Below are positions 7,627 to 15,649 of a stretch of 64,000 nt of DNA, one piece after another. The stretch's first letter is position 1, and each line of letters opens with the position of its first letter. The stretch is from Streptomyces monashensis (lineage in GTDB: Bacteria > Actinomycetota > Actinomycetes > Streptomycetales > Streptomycetaceae): assembly GCF_001866665.1 (NCBI RefSeq), contig NZ_MLYO01000051.1:1-64000 (forward strand). Reading direction: 5' to 3'. The notes under the pieces were generated by a model that made no database searches, was not told the origin of the DNA, and saw only the letters and a program-made list of their open reading frames with translations. A program made the translations under genes and the position numbers.

Positions 7627-8154
7627 CTAGACGGACTCGGTCTCCAGCGGCTCCAGCAGTCGCTTCGGCTTCAGCAGGACCCGGCTCACCGGGTCGGCCG
7701 GGTCCCGGTCGAGGCCCGGTCCGGGCCACATGACCACGTCCCCCACCGGTACGACGCCCCCGCACGCGGGGCACTCGCCGTACGCCCCGAGTTCGGTGCC
7801 GCAGTCCGCGTGCCGGAAGGAGCGCAGCCGGGCGTCGGTGTAGTGCTCGCGCCCCCACAGGCCGAGGGCGCGCAGGGTGGGCCACAGCGCGATGCCGCGG
7901 TCGGTGAGGACGTACTCGTCGCGCGGCGGCGACTGCTGGTATCGGCGTTTTTCGAGGATGCCCTCGGCGGTCAGCGTCTGGAGCCGCGCGGCCAGGACGG
8001 CGCGCGGGATGCCGAGGTGGACGAGGAAGTCGTTGTAGCGCCGCACGCCGTACAGCGCGTCCCGGACGACGAGCAGTGTCCAGCGCTCGCCGACGATCTC
8101 GAGCGCGCGAGCGATCGAGCACTGCTGTGTCGCGTAGTCCTTGCCCAGTGCCAT
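7627..8154 (-). CDS. HxlR-family transcriptional regulator
   Basis: 175 residues. The HxlR winged helix spans most of the N-terminus (CSIARALEIVGERWTLLVVRDALYGVRRYNDFLVHLGIPRAVLAARL), beginning with the conserved cysteine used for redox or electrophile sensing in family members such as HypR. The C-terminal extension has a zinc-ribbon-like CGTELGAYGECPAC. It is divergent from an MFS exporter, and two matching GTTCA-N5-TGAAC operators occupy the gap, so autoregulation and control of the exporter are likely. ATG was preferred to an upstream GTG; the binding site is moderate. Confidence 0.9.
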   Translation of the reverse strand: MALGKDYATQQCSIARALEIVGERWTLLVVRDALYGVRRYNDFLVHLGIPRAVLAARLQTLTAEGILEKRRYQQSPPRDEYVLTDRGIALWPTLRALGLWGREHYTDARLRSFRHADCGTELGAYGECPACGGVVPVGDVVMWPGPGLDRDPADPVSRVLLKPKRLLEPLETESV

Positions 8155-8185
8155 GCCGCCCACTGTAACCACGTTCCCCACATAG

Positions 8186-8200
8186 GTTCAATGAATGAAC
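8186..8200. promoter_or_regulatory. HxlR operator copy 1 (GTTCA-N5-TGAAC)
   Basis: Inverted repeat GTTCA ATGAA TGAAC, 31 nt upstream of the HxlR ATG. It overlaps a possible -35 (TTCAAT) for the MFS gene, which would pair with TACGGT about 16 nt further on. The extended form, GGTTCAATGAATGAACTG, matches the reverse complement of copy 2 at nearly all positions. Confidence 0.75.
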
Positions 8201-8230
8201 TGCACGTGCTACGGTGACGGAGTCAGGTCA

Positions 8231-8245
8231 GTTCATTGACTGAAC
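8231..8245. promoter_or_regulatory. HxlR operator copy 2 (GTTCA-N5-TGAAC)
   Basis: Inverted repeat GTTCA TTGAC TGAAC, with its centre 45 bp from copy 1 and its end 14 bp before the MFS ATG. Occupancy of both sites would cover the promoter and early leader of the exporter gene. Confidence 0.75.
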
Positions 8246-8259
8246 CGTAAGGAAACGCC

Positions 8260-9660
8260 ATGACCGGGCTCGACTCCGCCACCGCCACCCCCGTCGGCGC
8301 CGCGACCGCCGCATCCGCCCGGGACGCCCCCGGCGCCCGCCCCCGGGCCACCCTCGCCCTGACCAGCGCGGCCACCGCCGTGGCGCTGATGACGTACACG
8401 GCCCCGATGGTCACGCTCCCGGACACGGCGCGCGCCCTGCACACCGCCCTGTCCGGCCAGGCCTGGCTGCTGAACGGCACCCCGCTCGGCCTCGCCGCGC
8501 TCCTGCTGGTGGCCGGCAGCCTCGCCGACGACTACGGCCGCCGCCGGCTCTTCCTCAGCGGCACCCTGGCCCTCGGCCTCACCACCGTCCTCGGCGCCTT
8601 CGCCACGTCCACCTGGCAGTTCACCCTCGCCCGCATCGCCCAGGGCGCGGCCAGCGCCGCGCTCCTCGCGAGCAGCCTCGGCCTGATCGTGGCGGCCCAC
8701 CCCTCCCCGCGCGGCCGACTGCACGCGACCGCCGTCTGGGGCGCCTTCGTCAGCGGCGGCATCGCGGCCGGGCCGCTGATCGCGGGCGCGCTGCCGAACT
8801 GGCGCGTGGCGTACGGCGTCCTGGGCGCCACCGCCCTCGTGGTCGCCGCGCTCGGCACCCGCGTCCTCGCCGAGTCCCGCGCCCCGCGCGGCGGCCGCCC
8901 CGACATCCCGGGCGCCCTGGCCTTCGGCCTCGCCCTGGTGTCCCTGGTCGCCGCCCTGACCCTCGGCCGGGACGGCTGGCTGCGCGCGCCCGTCGGCCTC
9001 CTCCTCGCGGCCGCCGTGGTCCTGATGGCGCTCTTCGTCGCGGTCGAACGCCGGGTCGCGACCCCGATGATCGACCTCGGCCTGCTGCGCCACGCCCCCT
9101 TCCTCGCCTCGGCCGGCGGCGGCCTGTTCACCGGCCTCGCCGTGATCGCGCCCTTCAGCTTCCTGCCCGCCCTGATCCAGCAGACACTGCGCCTGTCCCC
9201 CATGGACACGGCCTGGCTGCTGCTGCTCTGGTCCGGGCTGAGCTTCACGGTCGCCCTCCAGGTCAAGCGCCTGGCCGGCCGCGTCACCCCGCGCGTCCAG
9301 CTCGCCGTCGGCTTCGCCCTGCACGCCGTCGGCGTCCTGACCATGCTCGGCGCCGTCGGCTCGGGCTCCTGGGTCCGGCTGCTGCCCGGCCTGGTCATCG
9401 GCGGCGTGGGCAGCGGCCTGCTCAACGGCGGTCTGCCGCTGCTGGCCGTCGAGTCGGTCCCGCGCGAGCGGGCCGCGATGGGCTCCGGCGCCCAGCAGAC
9501 CTTCCGCTACGTCGGCTCCAGCGCCGGCGTCGCCCTGACCATCGCTCTCGCCACCTCCTCCGGCAGCCTCGCCCACGGCGCGGACATCGCCCTGCTGGTG
9601 TCGGCGGGACTGGCGGCGGTGGGCGTGGTGAGCGTGCTGGCGCCGCGGGAGCGGTCCTGA
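8260..9660 (+). CDS. MFS drug exporter, EmrB/QacA (DHA2) type
   Basis: 466 residues with about 14 membrane segments. Motif A appears as GSLADDYGRRRLFLSG after the second helix, and motif C-like GGIAAGPLIAGAL lies in helix 5, as in proton-antiport drug exporters. It sits in the cytoplasmic membrane and probably exports a toxic or signalling small molecule. The divergent HxlR regulator and its operators suggest substrate-inducible expression. AAGGAA precedes the ATG. Confidence 0.92.
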   Translation: MTGLDSATATPVGAATAASARDAPGARPRATLALTSAATAVALMTYTAPMVTLPDTARALHTALSGQAWLLNGTPLGLAALLLVAGSLADDYGRRRLFLSGTLALGLTTVLGAFATSTWQFTLARIAQGAASAALLASSLGLIVAAHPSPRGRLHATAVWGAFVSGGIAAGPLIAGALPNWRVAYGVLGATALVVAALGTRVLAESRAPRGGRPDIPGALAFGLALVSLVAALTLGRDGWLRAPVGLLLAAAVVLMALFVAVERRVATPMIDLGLLRHAPFLASAGGGLFTGLAVIAPFSFLPALIQQTLRLSPMDTAWLLLLWSGLSFTVALQVKRLAGRVTPRVQLAVGFALHAVGVLTMLGAVGSGSWVRLLPGLVIGGVGSGLLNGGLPLLAVESVPRERAAMGSGAQQTFRYVGSSAGVALTIALATSSGSLAHGADIALLVSAGLAAVGVVSVLAPRERS

Positions 9661-9682
9661 ACCGACGGCGGCCCCGGCACGC

Positions 9683-10477
9683 TCACCTCGGCCGCACGGA
9701 CACCAGCTTCCCCCACACCGCCATCCGGTAGCGGGAGGTGAACTCGGGGGTGCAGGTGGTCAGGGTGATGTAGTACCCGGGGCTGTCGTAGCCGTAGGAC
9801 GGCCGGTCGAGGGAGCGCGGGACGGGCCGGATCACCCCCGAGTCGGTCGCCGAGGTCTGCGGCAGCACCTGGTCGACGTCGTAGGTGTACGTCGCCGTCC
9901 GCGTCTCCACCTCGATGTCGTCCCCGCGCCGCAGCCGGGGCAGATACCGGAAGGGCTCGCCGTGCGTGTTGCGGTGCCCGGCGAGCGCGAAGTTCCCCGC
10001 CCGGCCCGGCTGCCCGGTGCCGCGGTAGTGGCCGACGTACCCCTTGTCGAGGACGTCGGCCTTGCTCACGCCCTCGGCGACGGGGACGCGCAGCCCGAGC
10101 CGGGGGATGTCGAGGACGGCGTACGCCTGGGAGCGCCGGGGCGGGGCGGCGACGGGGACGGGGACGGACGACGACCGCGGCGCGGGTGCCCGCCCCGTCG
10201 TACCGGAAGGGCCGGGCGACGCGGGACCGGGACCGGAACCCGGGTCGGCACTCCGGCCGTCGCCGCTCCCCCACTCCCGCTCCAGCGCCTGCACCTGCCG
10301 CTCGGCCCCGCGCCGCGCCTCCCGGTTGGTCCACCACAGCTGGTGCACGACCAGCAGCGCGAGCAGCACCCCGACGGTGACGAGCGCCTCGCCCCCGCCC
10401 CACAACAGCCGCCGGCGCCGGGCACGTCGGCGCCGGTCGCCGTGGACCACGACCCGCACACCGGTTGCCGCGAGCAT
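9683..10477 (-). CDS. Class E sortase
   Basis: 264 residues. A basic N-terminus (DRRRRARRRRLLW) and one membrane helix (ALVTVGVLLALLVV) are followed by a Pro/Gly/Ser linker and a sortase domain from about residue 118. Catalytic residues are visible: His168 in LAGHRNTHG, Cys242 in ITLTTCTPEF, and Arg249 or Arg251 in TSRYR. Class E sortases of high-GC actinobacteria attach LAxTG surface proteins to peptidoglycan. The ATG chosen has GGGGAGG 8 nt upstream; a longer in-frame start exists but lacks a site. No substrate gene is adjacent. Confidence 0.93.
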   Translation of the reverse strand: MLAATGVRVVVHGDRRRRARRRRLLWGGGEALVTVGVLLALLVVHQLWWTNREARRGAERQVQALEREWGSGDGRSADPGSGPGPASPGPSGTTGRAPAPRSSSVPVPVAAPPRRSQAYAVLDIPRLGLRVPVAEGVSKADVLDKGYVGHYRGTGQPGRAGNFALAGHRNTHGEPFRYLPRLRRGDDIEVETRTATYTYDVDQVLPQTSATDSGVIRPVPRSLDRPSYGYDSPGYYITLTTCTPEFTSRYRMAVWGKLVSVRPR

Positions 10478-10544
10478 CCGCACCACCTCCCCGGGAGCCG
10501 CCCGCACGATAGGCGCGGCGGGCACAACTGGCCATAGCCGCAAG

Positions 10545-10564
10545 GGGTTCGGGATGCCGAACCC
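10545..10564. other. Hairpin in the sortase/GH30 divergent gap
   Basis: Perfect 8-bp arms GGGTTCGG and CCGAACCC with a 4-nt loop, between the sortase start and the GH30 gene. It could be an operator or a structured leader; there is no T-tract. The rest of the 200-nt gap carries no gene; a weak TGTC-N9-GACA symmetry lies about 85 nt before the GH30 start. Confidence 0.4.
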
Positions 10565-10677
10565 TTCATCAACTGGTTTGAGAAAGCATTGTCAGAACTC
10601 TCGACAGCCCCACCCGCCACCCCCGATGCTTCCTGCTGCCGGAAGCCGCAACGGGGAACTGAAGAGGCGGAGAAGCC

Positions 10678-12153
10678 ATGATCCGACGCAGAACACTGTT
10701 GGCCGCGGCGGGCGGCGGCATCCTGGGCAGCGCCCTCGCGACGGGCACCGCGCGCGCGGACGCGACGATACCGGTCGACCCGTCCGCAGCCTACGGCACG
10801 TGGGAGGGCTGGGGCACGTCCCTGGCCTGGTGGGCGAACGTCTTCGGCACACGGGACGACTTCGCGGACATCTTCTTCACGACGAAGTCGACGACGTACA
10901 ACGGCACGTCGCTCCCCGGCCTCGGCCTGAACATCGCCCGCTACAACCTGGGCGCGTGCAGCTGGAACAGCGTCGGCGGCGAGTCGATGGTCGCCTCCGC
11001 GAACATCCCCAGGTTCAAGCAGATCGAGGGGTACTGGCAGGACTGGACGAGCGAGGACCCGGCCTCGTCCTCCTTCAAGTGGACCGCGGACGCCACCCAG
11101 CGCGCGATGCTGGTGAAGGCGGTCCAACGCGGCGCGACCACCGAGCTGTTCGCCAACTCCCCGATGTGGTGGATGTGCCTGAACCACAACCCCTCGGGCG
11201 CCTCCGGCGGCGGCGACAACCTCCAGTCCTGGAACTACCGCCAGCACGCCTCCCACCTGGCCGCCGTGGCCCTGTACGCGAAGCAGAACTGGGGCGTGAC
11301 CTTCTCCACGGTCGAGGCCTTCAACGAGCCCTCGTCCTCCTGGTGGACCGCGACCGGCACCCAGGAGGGCTGCCACATGGACGCGACCGTCCAGGCCGCC
11401 GTACTGCCGTATGTCCGCAGCGAGTTGGACAAGCGCGGCCTCACGTCGACGAGGATCTCGGCATCGGACGAGAACACCTACGACCTGGCCCGCACCACCT
11501 GGGACTCCTTCTCCGCCACGACCAAGGGCTACGTGGACCGGGTCAACGTCCACGGCTACCAGGGCTCGGGCGGCCGCCGCGACCTGCTCTACTCGGACGT
11601 GGTGACGACGTCCGGCAAGGCCCTGTGGAACTCGGAGACCGGGGACAGCGACTCGACGGGCCTGACCCTGGCGAGCAACCTCCTCTACGACTTCCGCTGG
11701 CTGCACCCCACGGCCTGGGTGTACTGGCAGGTGATGGACCCCAGCTCGGGCTGGGCGACGATCGCCTACGACGCCGCCACCCTCCAGCCCGGCGCGGTGC
11801 AGACGAAGTACTACACGCTGGCCCAGTTCACCCGGCACATCCGGCCGGGCATGACGATCCTCGACACGGGCGTGAGCTACGCGGTGGCGGCCCTGGACAC
11901 GTCGGCGAAACGCCTGGTGATCGTGGCCGCGAACACGTCCGCCTCCGCCACGACCCTCACCTTCGACCTCTCCGGGTTCTCCGCGGTGACGGGCGGCCCG
12001 GGCGGCCTGGTGCCCCGCTGGAACACGGTGACGACGGGCGGCTCGGACCTCTACACGGCCCACTCGGACACCTACCTGTCCGGCAAGGCCGTGGCCGTCC
12101 CCTTCGCCGCGAAGTCCGTCCAGACGCTCGAGGTGGACGGAGTCAGCGTGTGA
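10678..12153 (+). CDS. Secreted GH30 glycoside hydrolase, probable endo-beta-1,6-galactanase
   Basis: 491 residues. The N-terminus MIRRRTLLAAAGGGILG resembles a twin-arginine signal, with cleavage near ARADA. The catalytic barrel has GWGTSLAWWA near its start, acid/base Glu217 in EAFNEPSSSW and nucleophile Glu320 in ALWNSETGDSD. A beta-sandwich follows (RLVIVAANTSASATTLTFDL), as in GH30. The closest characterised relative I recall is the S. avermitilis endo-beta-1,6-galactanase acting on arabinogalactan side chains. It should be exported folded and degrade plant galactans. Its 3' end overlaps the convergent TIGR03943 gene by 11 bp. Confidence 0.88.
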   Translation: MIRRRTLLAAAGGGILGSALATGTARADATIPVDPSAAYGTWEGWGTSLAWWANVFGTRDDFADIFFTTKSTTYNGTSLPGLGLNIARYNLGACSWNSVGGESMVASANIPRFKQIEGYWQDWTSEDPASSSFKWTADATQRAMLVKAVQRGATTELFANSPMWWMCLNHNPSGASGGGDNLQSWNYRQHASHLAAVALYAKQNWGVTFSTVEAFNEPSSSWWTATGTQEGCHMDATVQAAVLPYVRSELDKRGLTSTRISASDENTYDLARTTWDSFSATTKGYVDRVNVHGYQGSGGRRDLLYSDVVTTSGKALWNSETGDSDSTGLTLASNLLYDFRWLHPTAWVYWQVMDPSSGWATIAYDAATLQPGAVQTKYYTLAQFTRHIRPGMTILDTGVSYAVAALDTSAKRLVIVAANTSASATTLTFDLSGFSAVTGGPGGLVPRWNTVTTGGSDLYTAHSDTYLSGKAVAVPFAAKSVQTLEVDGVSV

Positions 12154-12919
12154 CGGCGGAAGGCAGCGGAAGAGCGTCCTGGTAGCCGTTGAGCGGCCGG
12201 GGCACCTTCTTCACCGTGAGGGCGTCCAGCGCGACCGGCGCGGACCTGGTGCCCAGCCGCCCGCCCGGGTGCCAGATCCCGGTGACCGACACCCAGGCAC
12301 CGGCGGGCGGCACGTCACCGCCGTAGATCCGCACCTTCACCGACTGGGCGTCCGCGGCACAGCAGTTGATGATGATCCGCGTCAGATCCCAGCTGCCTCC
12401 CCCGTGGGGCGTGACGATCCCGGTCATGAGGATCGTCCGCCCCTTGATGTCCCGCGCCGGGTCCTGCTGCACCCGGCCGGTGAAGTCGGACAGGGTCATG
12501 GGCACGGGCGAACCGGCCGGCAGCGGATCGAAGGCCTGCCGCTCGGCGACCGGCTTGGCCGGCTGCCGGGAGGCGGTGTAGGCGCCGAGGGCGGGCGGGG
12601 CGTAGAAGAGCAGACTGAGCGCGGGCAGGAGCAGCAGCCAGGCGACGCGGGGCAGACCGGAGTGATCGTGCCCGTGGCTGTCGTGGTCGTGACTGTCCTG
12701 GTCATGGCTGTCGTGGTCACGGCCGGCCGGCTCGCCTCCGCCGGGACGGTCGAGCAGGGCACCGGCGACGCCCAGCAGCACGAGGACGACGCCGGAGGCG
12801 ATGAGCAGGGGCCGCATGCTCTCCTTGACGTACCGCAGGCAGAGGTCGCTGAAGAGGGAGATGTGCAGCAGCCCGAGCCCGCAGAGCGCGAGCAGCACCG
12901 CCCGCAGCGACCTCTTCAC
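12143..12919 (-). CDS. TIGR03943-family membrane protein (permease partner)
   Basis: 258 residues from the GTG chosen here. Two membrane helices (AVLLALCGLGLLHISL and LLIASGVVLVLLGV), a His/Asp/Ser-rich loop (DHDSHDQDSHDHDSHGHDHS) that could bind metal, a third helix, then an extracellular domain with IINCCAADAQSVKVRI. TIGR03943 proteins pair with UPF0718 permeases, as here: the permease gene ends 14 nt upstream. A second in-frame GTG six codons earlier overlaps the permease stop, because the start region is tandemly duplicated. The His-rich loop suggests a metal-linked transporter. Confidence 0.88.
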   Translation of the reverse strand: MKRSLRAVLLALCGLGLLHISLFSDLCLRYVKESMRPLLIASGVVLVLLGVAGALLDRPGGGEPAGRDHDSHDQDSHDHDSHGHDHSGLPRVAWLLLLPALSLLFYAPPALGAYTASRQPAKPVAERQAFDPLPAGSPVPMTLSDFTGRVQQDPARDIKGRTILMTGIVTPHGGGSWDLTRIIINCCAADAQSVKVRIYGGDVPPAGAWVSVTGIWHPGGRLGTRSAPVALDALTVKKVPRPLNGYQDALPLPSAVTR

Positions 12920-12949
12920 AGCGGTACTCCCCTTCACAGCAGTACTCCC
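12914..12949. repeat. Perfect-register 18-bp tandem duplication of a translation start
   Basis: Two adjacent 18-bp copies differ at one base (minus-strand unit GGGAGTACTGCTGTGAAG, versus GGGAGTACCGCTGTGAAG). Each copy contains a ribosome binding site and a GTG, in the same frame. In the upstream copy TGTGA is also the stop codon of the permease, giving a GTGA stop/start overlap. The duplication therefore creates two alternative starts for the TIGR03943 gene, one coupled and one 14 nt further on. Confidence 0.85.
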
Positions 12950-13977
12950 CCGACCAGCGCGCTGCACGCGACGGCGACGACGACGGTGGCGGCCGAGAAC
13001 CGTACGGCGAAGGCCCGCCCGAAGGTCCCCGCCTGGAGCGCGATGAGCTTCAGGTCCACCATCGGCCCGACGACCATGAACACGAGCCGCGCCACCGCCG
13101 GGAAGGCGGTGAGAGAGGCCGCGAGAAAGGCGTCGGCCTCGGAACACACCGCGAGCAGCACCGCCAGACCCGCCAGGAACAGCACCGACAGCCAGGGCGA
13201 CCCGGCGAAGGTGTCGAGCACGGAGCGCGGCACGGCGACGTTGAACGTGGCCGCCGCCATGGCCCCGAGCACGAGAAAACCTCCCGCGTGCAGGAAGTCG
13301 TGCTGGAACCCGCGCCGGAACTCGTCCCACCGGCTGCGCCCGTCCCGGTGCCCGCCGTGCTGCTCCCGCACGACGGGCCGCAACCACTCCGCCTTCCCGA
13401 ACCGCAGCCACAGCCAGCCCATGACGACGGCGGTGACGAGCGAGGCGAGCAGCCGGGCCAGCACCATGGCGGGCTGCCCCGGGAAGGCGATCGCGGTGGC
13501 GGTCAGTACGACGGGATTGATGGCGGGCGCGGACAGCAGGAACGCGAACGCCGCGGCCGGCGGAACCCCTCGCCCGATGAGACTGCCGGCGACGGGCACC
13601 GAGGCGCACTCGCACCCCGGCAGCACCACCCCCGCGACCCCGGCCACGGGCACGGCGAGCGCGGCCCGCCGGGGCAGGACGCGCTGGAAGACCCGCTCCG
13701 GCACGAAGGCGTTGATCGCCCCGGACAGCGCGGTCCCGAGCAGCAGAAACGGCGTGGCCTGCACGGTCACGGCCAGGCAGACCGTCCGCCAGGCCTGCAC
13801 CGCCGGCGCGTCCCCCCACCGCCCGACGACGAACAGCAGGACACCGGGCACGACGGCGGCCGCGACGAGCAGCAGGGGCCAGTACGGCGGCAACGCCGCC
13901 CCCTGCCGACCGCCGTCGGCCTCGCTCTCGGTCCCGGTCCCGGCCTCTGTCAGCCCAACCCCACCGACGCTCTTCAC
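12934..13977 (-). CDS. UPF0718/DUF318 permease
   Basis: About 347 residues from the GTG preferred here (GGGGG a few nt upstream); a GTG 24 nt earlier keeps frame but has no site. Around eight membrane segments are visible, with the family motif LPGCECASVPVAGSLIGRGV, APAINPVVLTATAIAF and a later CSEADAFLAASL. Relatives include ArsP-like organoarsenical exporters; the paired CEC and CSEAD motifs suggest a thiol or metal-coordinating transport path. Together with the downstream His-rich TIGR03943 partner it forms a two-gene transporter unit whose substrate is unknown. Confidence 0.88.
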   Translation of the reverse strand: MKSVGGVGLTEAGTGTESEADGGRQGAALPPYWPLLLVAAAVVPGVLLFVVGRWGDAPAVQAWRTVCLAVTVQATPFLLLGTALSGAINAFVPERVFQRVLPRRAALAVPVAGVAGVVLPGCECASVPVAGSLIGRGVPPAAAFAFLLSAPAINPVVLTATAIAFPGQPAMVLARLLASLVTAVVMGWLWLRFGKAEWLRPVVREQHGGHRDGRSRWDEFRRGFQHDFLHAGGFLVLGAMAAATFNVAVPRSVLDTFAGSPWLSVLFLAGLAVLLAVCSEADAFLAASLTAFPAVARLVFMVVGPMVDLKLIALQAGTFGRAFAVRFSAATVVVAVACSALVGGVLL

Positions 13978-14097
13978 ACAGCCCCCACTGGATGCCCACA
14001 CCCGAGCTCACACGAAGATAGACGAAGGCCCGCGGCCCCTCCCCCGCGCCCCCTCCACGCCTCACTTTTGTCACCGCGCGGCAGTACGGTGTCCCCC

Positions 14098-15117
14098 ATG
14101 CGCCCCGACACGCCTGCCTCGCCTGCCGAGAACGTCGACCACACCGCGGAAGCGGCACGCCTGGAGCGGACCGCCGGCCTGTACCCCGAGGACGCCGAAG
14201 CCCTGCTCCTGCGCGCCGCGGCCCACCTGGAGCTGTCCGGCGACCGCCCCGCCGCGACCACGCTCTACGACCGCCTGCTGTCGACCACCGCCGACCTGGA
14301 CAACCCTCCCCTGATCCGGGCCCTGAAGGCCTCGAACCTCTGGGAGTACGGCCACGAGGCCGAGGCCAGGGCGATCATCGAGGGCATCCGCCTCGCCGCT
14401 CCCCGCGACCCCGCCCCCTGGCTGATCGCGGCGGAGTCCCTGGAGTCCCACGACGAACTGGAGTCGGCGGAGCAAACCCTCACGGAAGCCGCCCGCCTGC
14501 TCCTTCCGGAGGGCACGGAACCCCCTGCCCCCACCCACCCCCTCCTCTACGGCCGCCACCGCGTCCGCCGCATGCTGGGCCTGCCGCACGACGACTGGGA
14601 CACCCTGGCGGACACCCTCCACTCGGCCCCCGTCCCCCTGGACGAACTCCACGACCCCAAACGCGTCTGGTCCCTCGGCTCGGACAACCCCGCCGAACTG
14701 GCCGCCGAGATCTCCCGCCTCCAAGCCGAACTGGGCGCCTACCGCGAGGCCCTCTCCCGCCCCTTCCCGGTGGCGGTCCTGCACTGGCCGGCCACGGAAC
14801 TGTCGGAACTCGTGTCGGCATACCCGGCCTTGTCCTCGGAGTACCCGTCCCGCGACGAACACCTGTCGACCATAGAGTCGTCGTTGCGCGAGCTGTCGTC
14901 TTCGGGCACGGCGAACCTGGGCATCGTGACGGGCACGGTCCCGTCGTACGAGGCCTTCGCAGCCTCGGAGGGCTCCTCCCCGGACGACGTGACCCTGCTG
15001 CCGCAGTACGCGACGACGCTGGCGGCGAGGGGAAGGGCGGAGGTTTGGCCACCGGAGAGGGGCGCCGAGTGCTGGTGCGGCTCCGCGGAGGGCTACGGCG
15101 CCTGCCACGGAGCGTAG
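14098..15117 (+). CDS. TPR-like protein with C-terminal SEC-C zinc motif
   Basis: 339 residues. The N-terminal half is helical with TPR-like repeats (LYPEDAEALLLRAAAHLELSGD, APWLIAAESLESHDELESAEQTL). The C-terminus ends with CWCGSAEGYGACHG, matching the SEC-C pattern C-x-C-G-S...C-H that binds zinc. It is soluble and likely scaffolds protein interactions; no enzyme activity is evident. It is the last gene before the atypical island. Confidence 0.85.
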   Translation: MRPDTPASPAENVDHTAEAARLERTAGLYPEDAEALLLRAAAHLELSGDRPAATTLYDRLLSTTADLDNPPLIRALKASNLWEYGHEAEARAIIEGIRLAAPRDPAPWLIAAESLESHDELESAEQTLTEAARLLLPEGTEPPAPTHPLLYGRHRVRRMLGLPHDDWDTLADTLHSAPVPLDELHDPKRVWSLGSDNPAELAAEISRLQAELGAYREALSRPFPVAVLHWPATELSELVSAYPALSSEYPSRDEHLSTIESSLRELSSSGTANLGIVTGTVPSYEAFAASEGSSPDDVTLLPQYATTLAARGRAEVWPPERGAECWCGSAEGYGACHGA

Positions 15118-15649
15118 AACGTAGAACCGCAACGACAAACCGGGGGGCCACAGGATCACCCGCCCGCCACCGTTGCCCCATCAAGCCGACCGACCCGCCA
15201 CCCACCTCCCCACCCGCTCCCCCGGGCCGCCCGCTCGCTTCTCCCCCGTGCTGGAGCGGCCCGGGGTCAAGGGTGGCTCGAAGAGCCATCGGCACCAGCC
15301 GACGCGAGAGCGGAGCGGAAGCGCCCTTGAGGCCCAGCTGCGGAAGCACAACGATCCCGAGGAGCGGGCGTACCCAACTGCCCTAACTGGCTTGTTCCCA
15401 ACTGGTGTTCGGTACATTGGCGAGAACAGACTCGAGATACGCCGACGAGCAACCATTCCACCGATGCGCCCTGGGGCGAAGCCCCGCAGGGGAGGAAGCC
15501 GACCAGAACTCCGGTCGCCCTTATCGCCCGACACGGTCGGCAGGTGGCGTCAAGATGCGACCTCTGCCATCGACTTGACCACGATCATTCGCTGGGATGA
15601 GATGAGCATCTTCTAACTCGGCTGAGCCAAGCAAACGTGAGAGTGGCGC
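15118..15649. other. Non-coding left border of the defence island
   Basis: No convincing gene. The stretch contains a compact multi-hairpin element (separate entry) and a second GAA-loop hairpin at 15469-15491 (CCCTGGGGC-GAA-GCCCC, bulged G, CAGGG). Base composition drifts to lower GC towards the right. This is where the sequence changes from core-like to island-like. I could not find an integrase, tRNA or clear direct repeat marking an insertion site. Confidence 0.6.
15267..15330. ncRNA. Candidate structured multi-branch element
   Basis: A closing stem TCAAGGG/CCCTTGA encloses three back-to-back helices without linkers: TGGCTC-GAA-GAGCCA, TCGGC-ACCA-GCCGA, and a weaker CGC/GCG-closed arm. 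The arrangement resembles a four-way junction in RNA or cruciform DNA. Similar GAA-loop hairpin strings occur, from memory, around mobile segments in Streptomyces. No promoter is recognised and expression is unknown. Confidence 0.35.
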
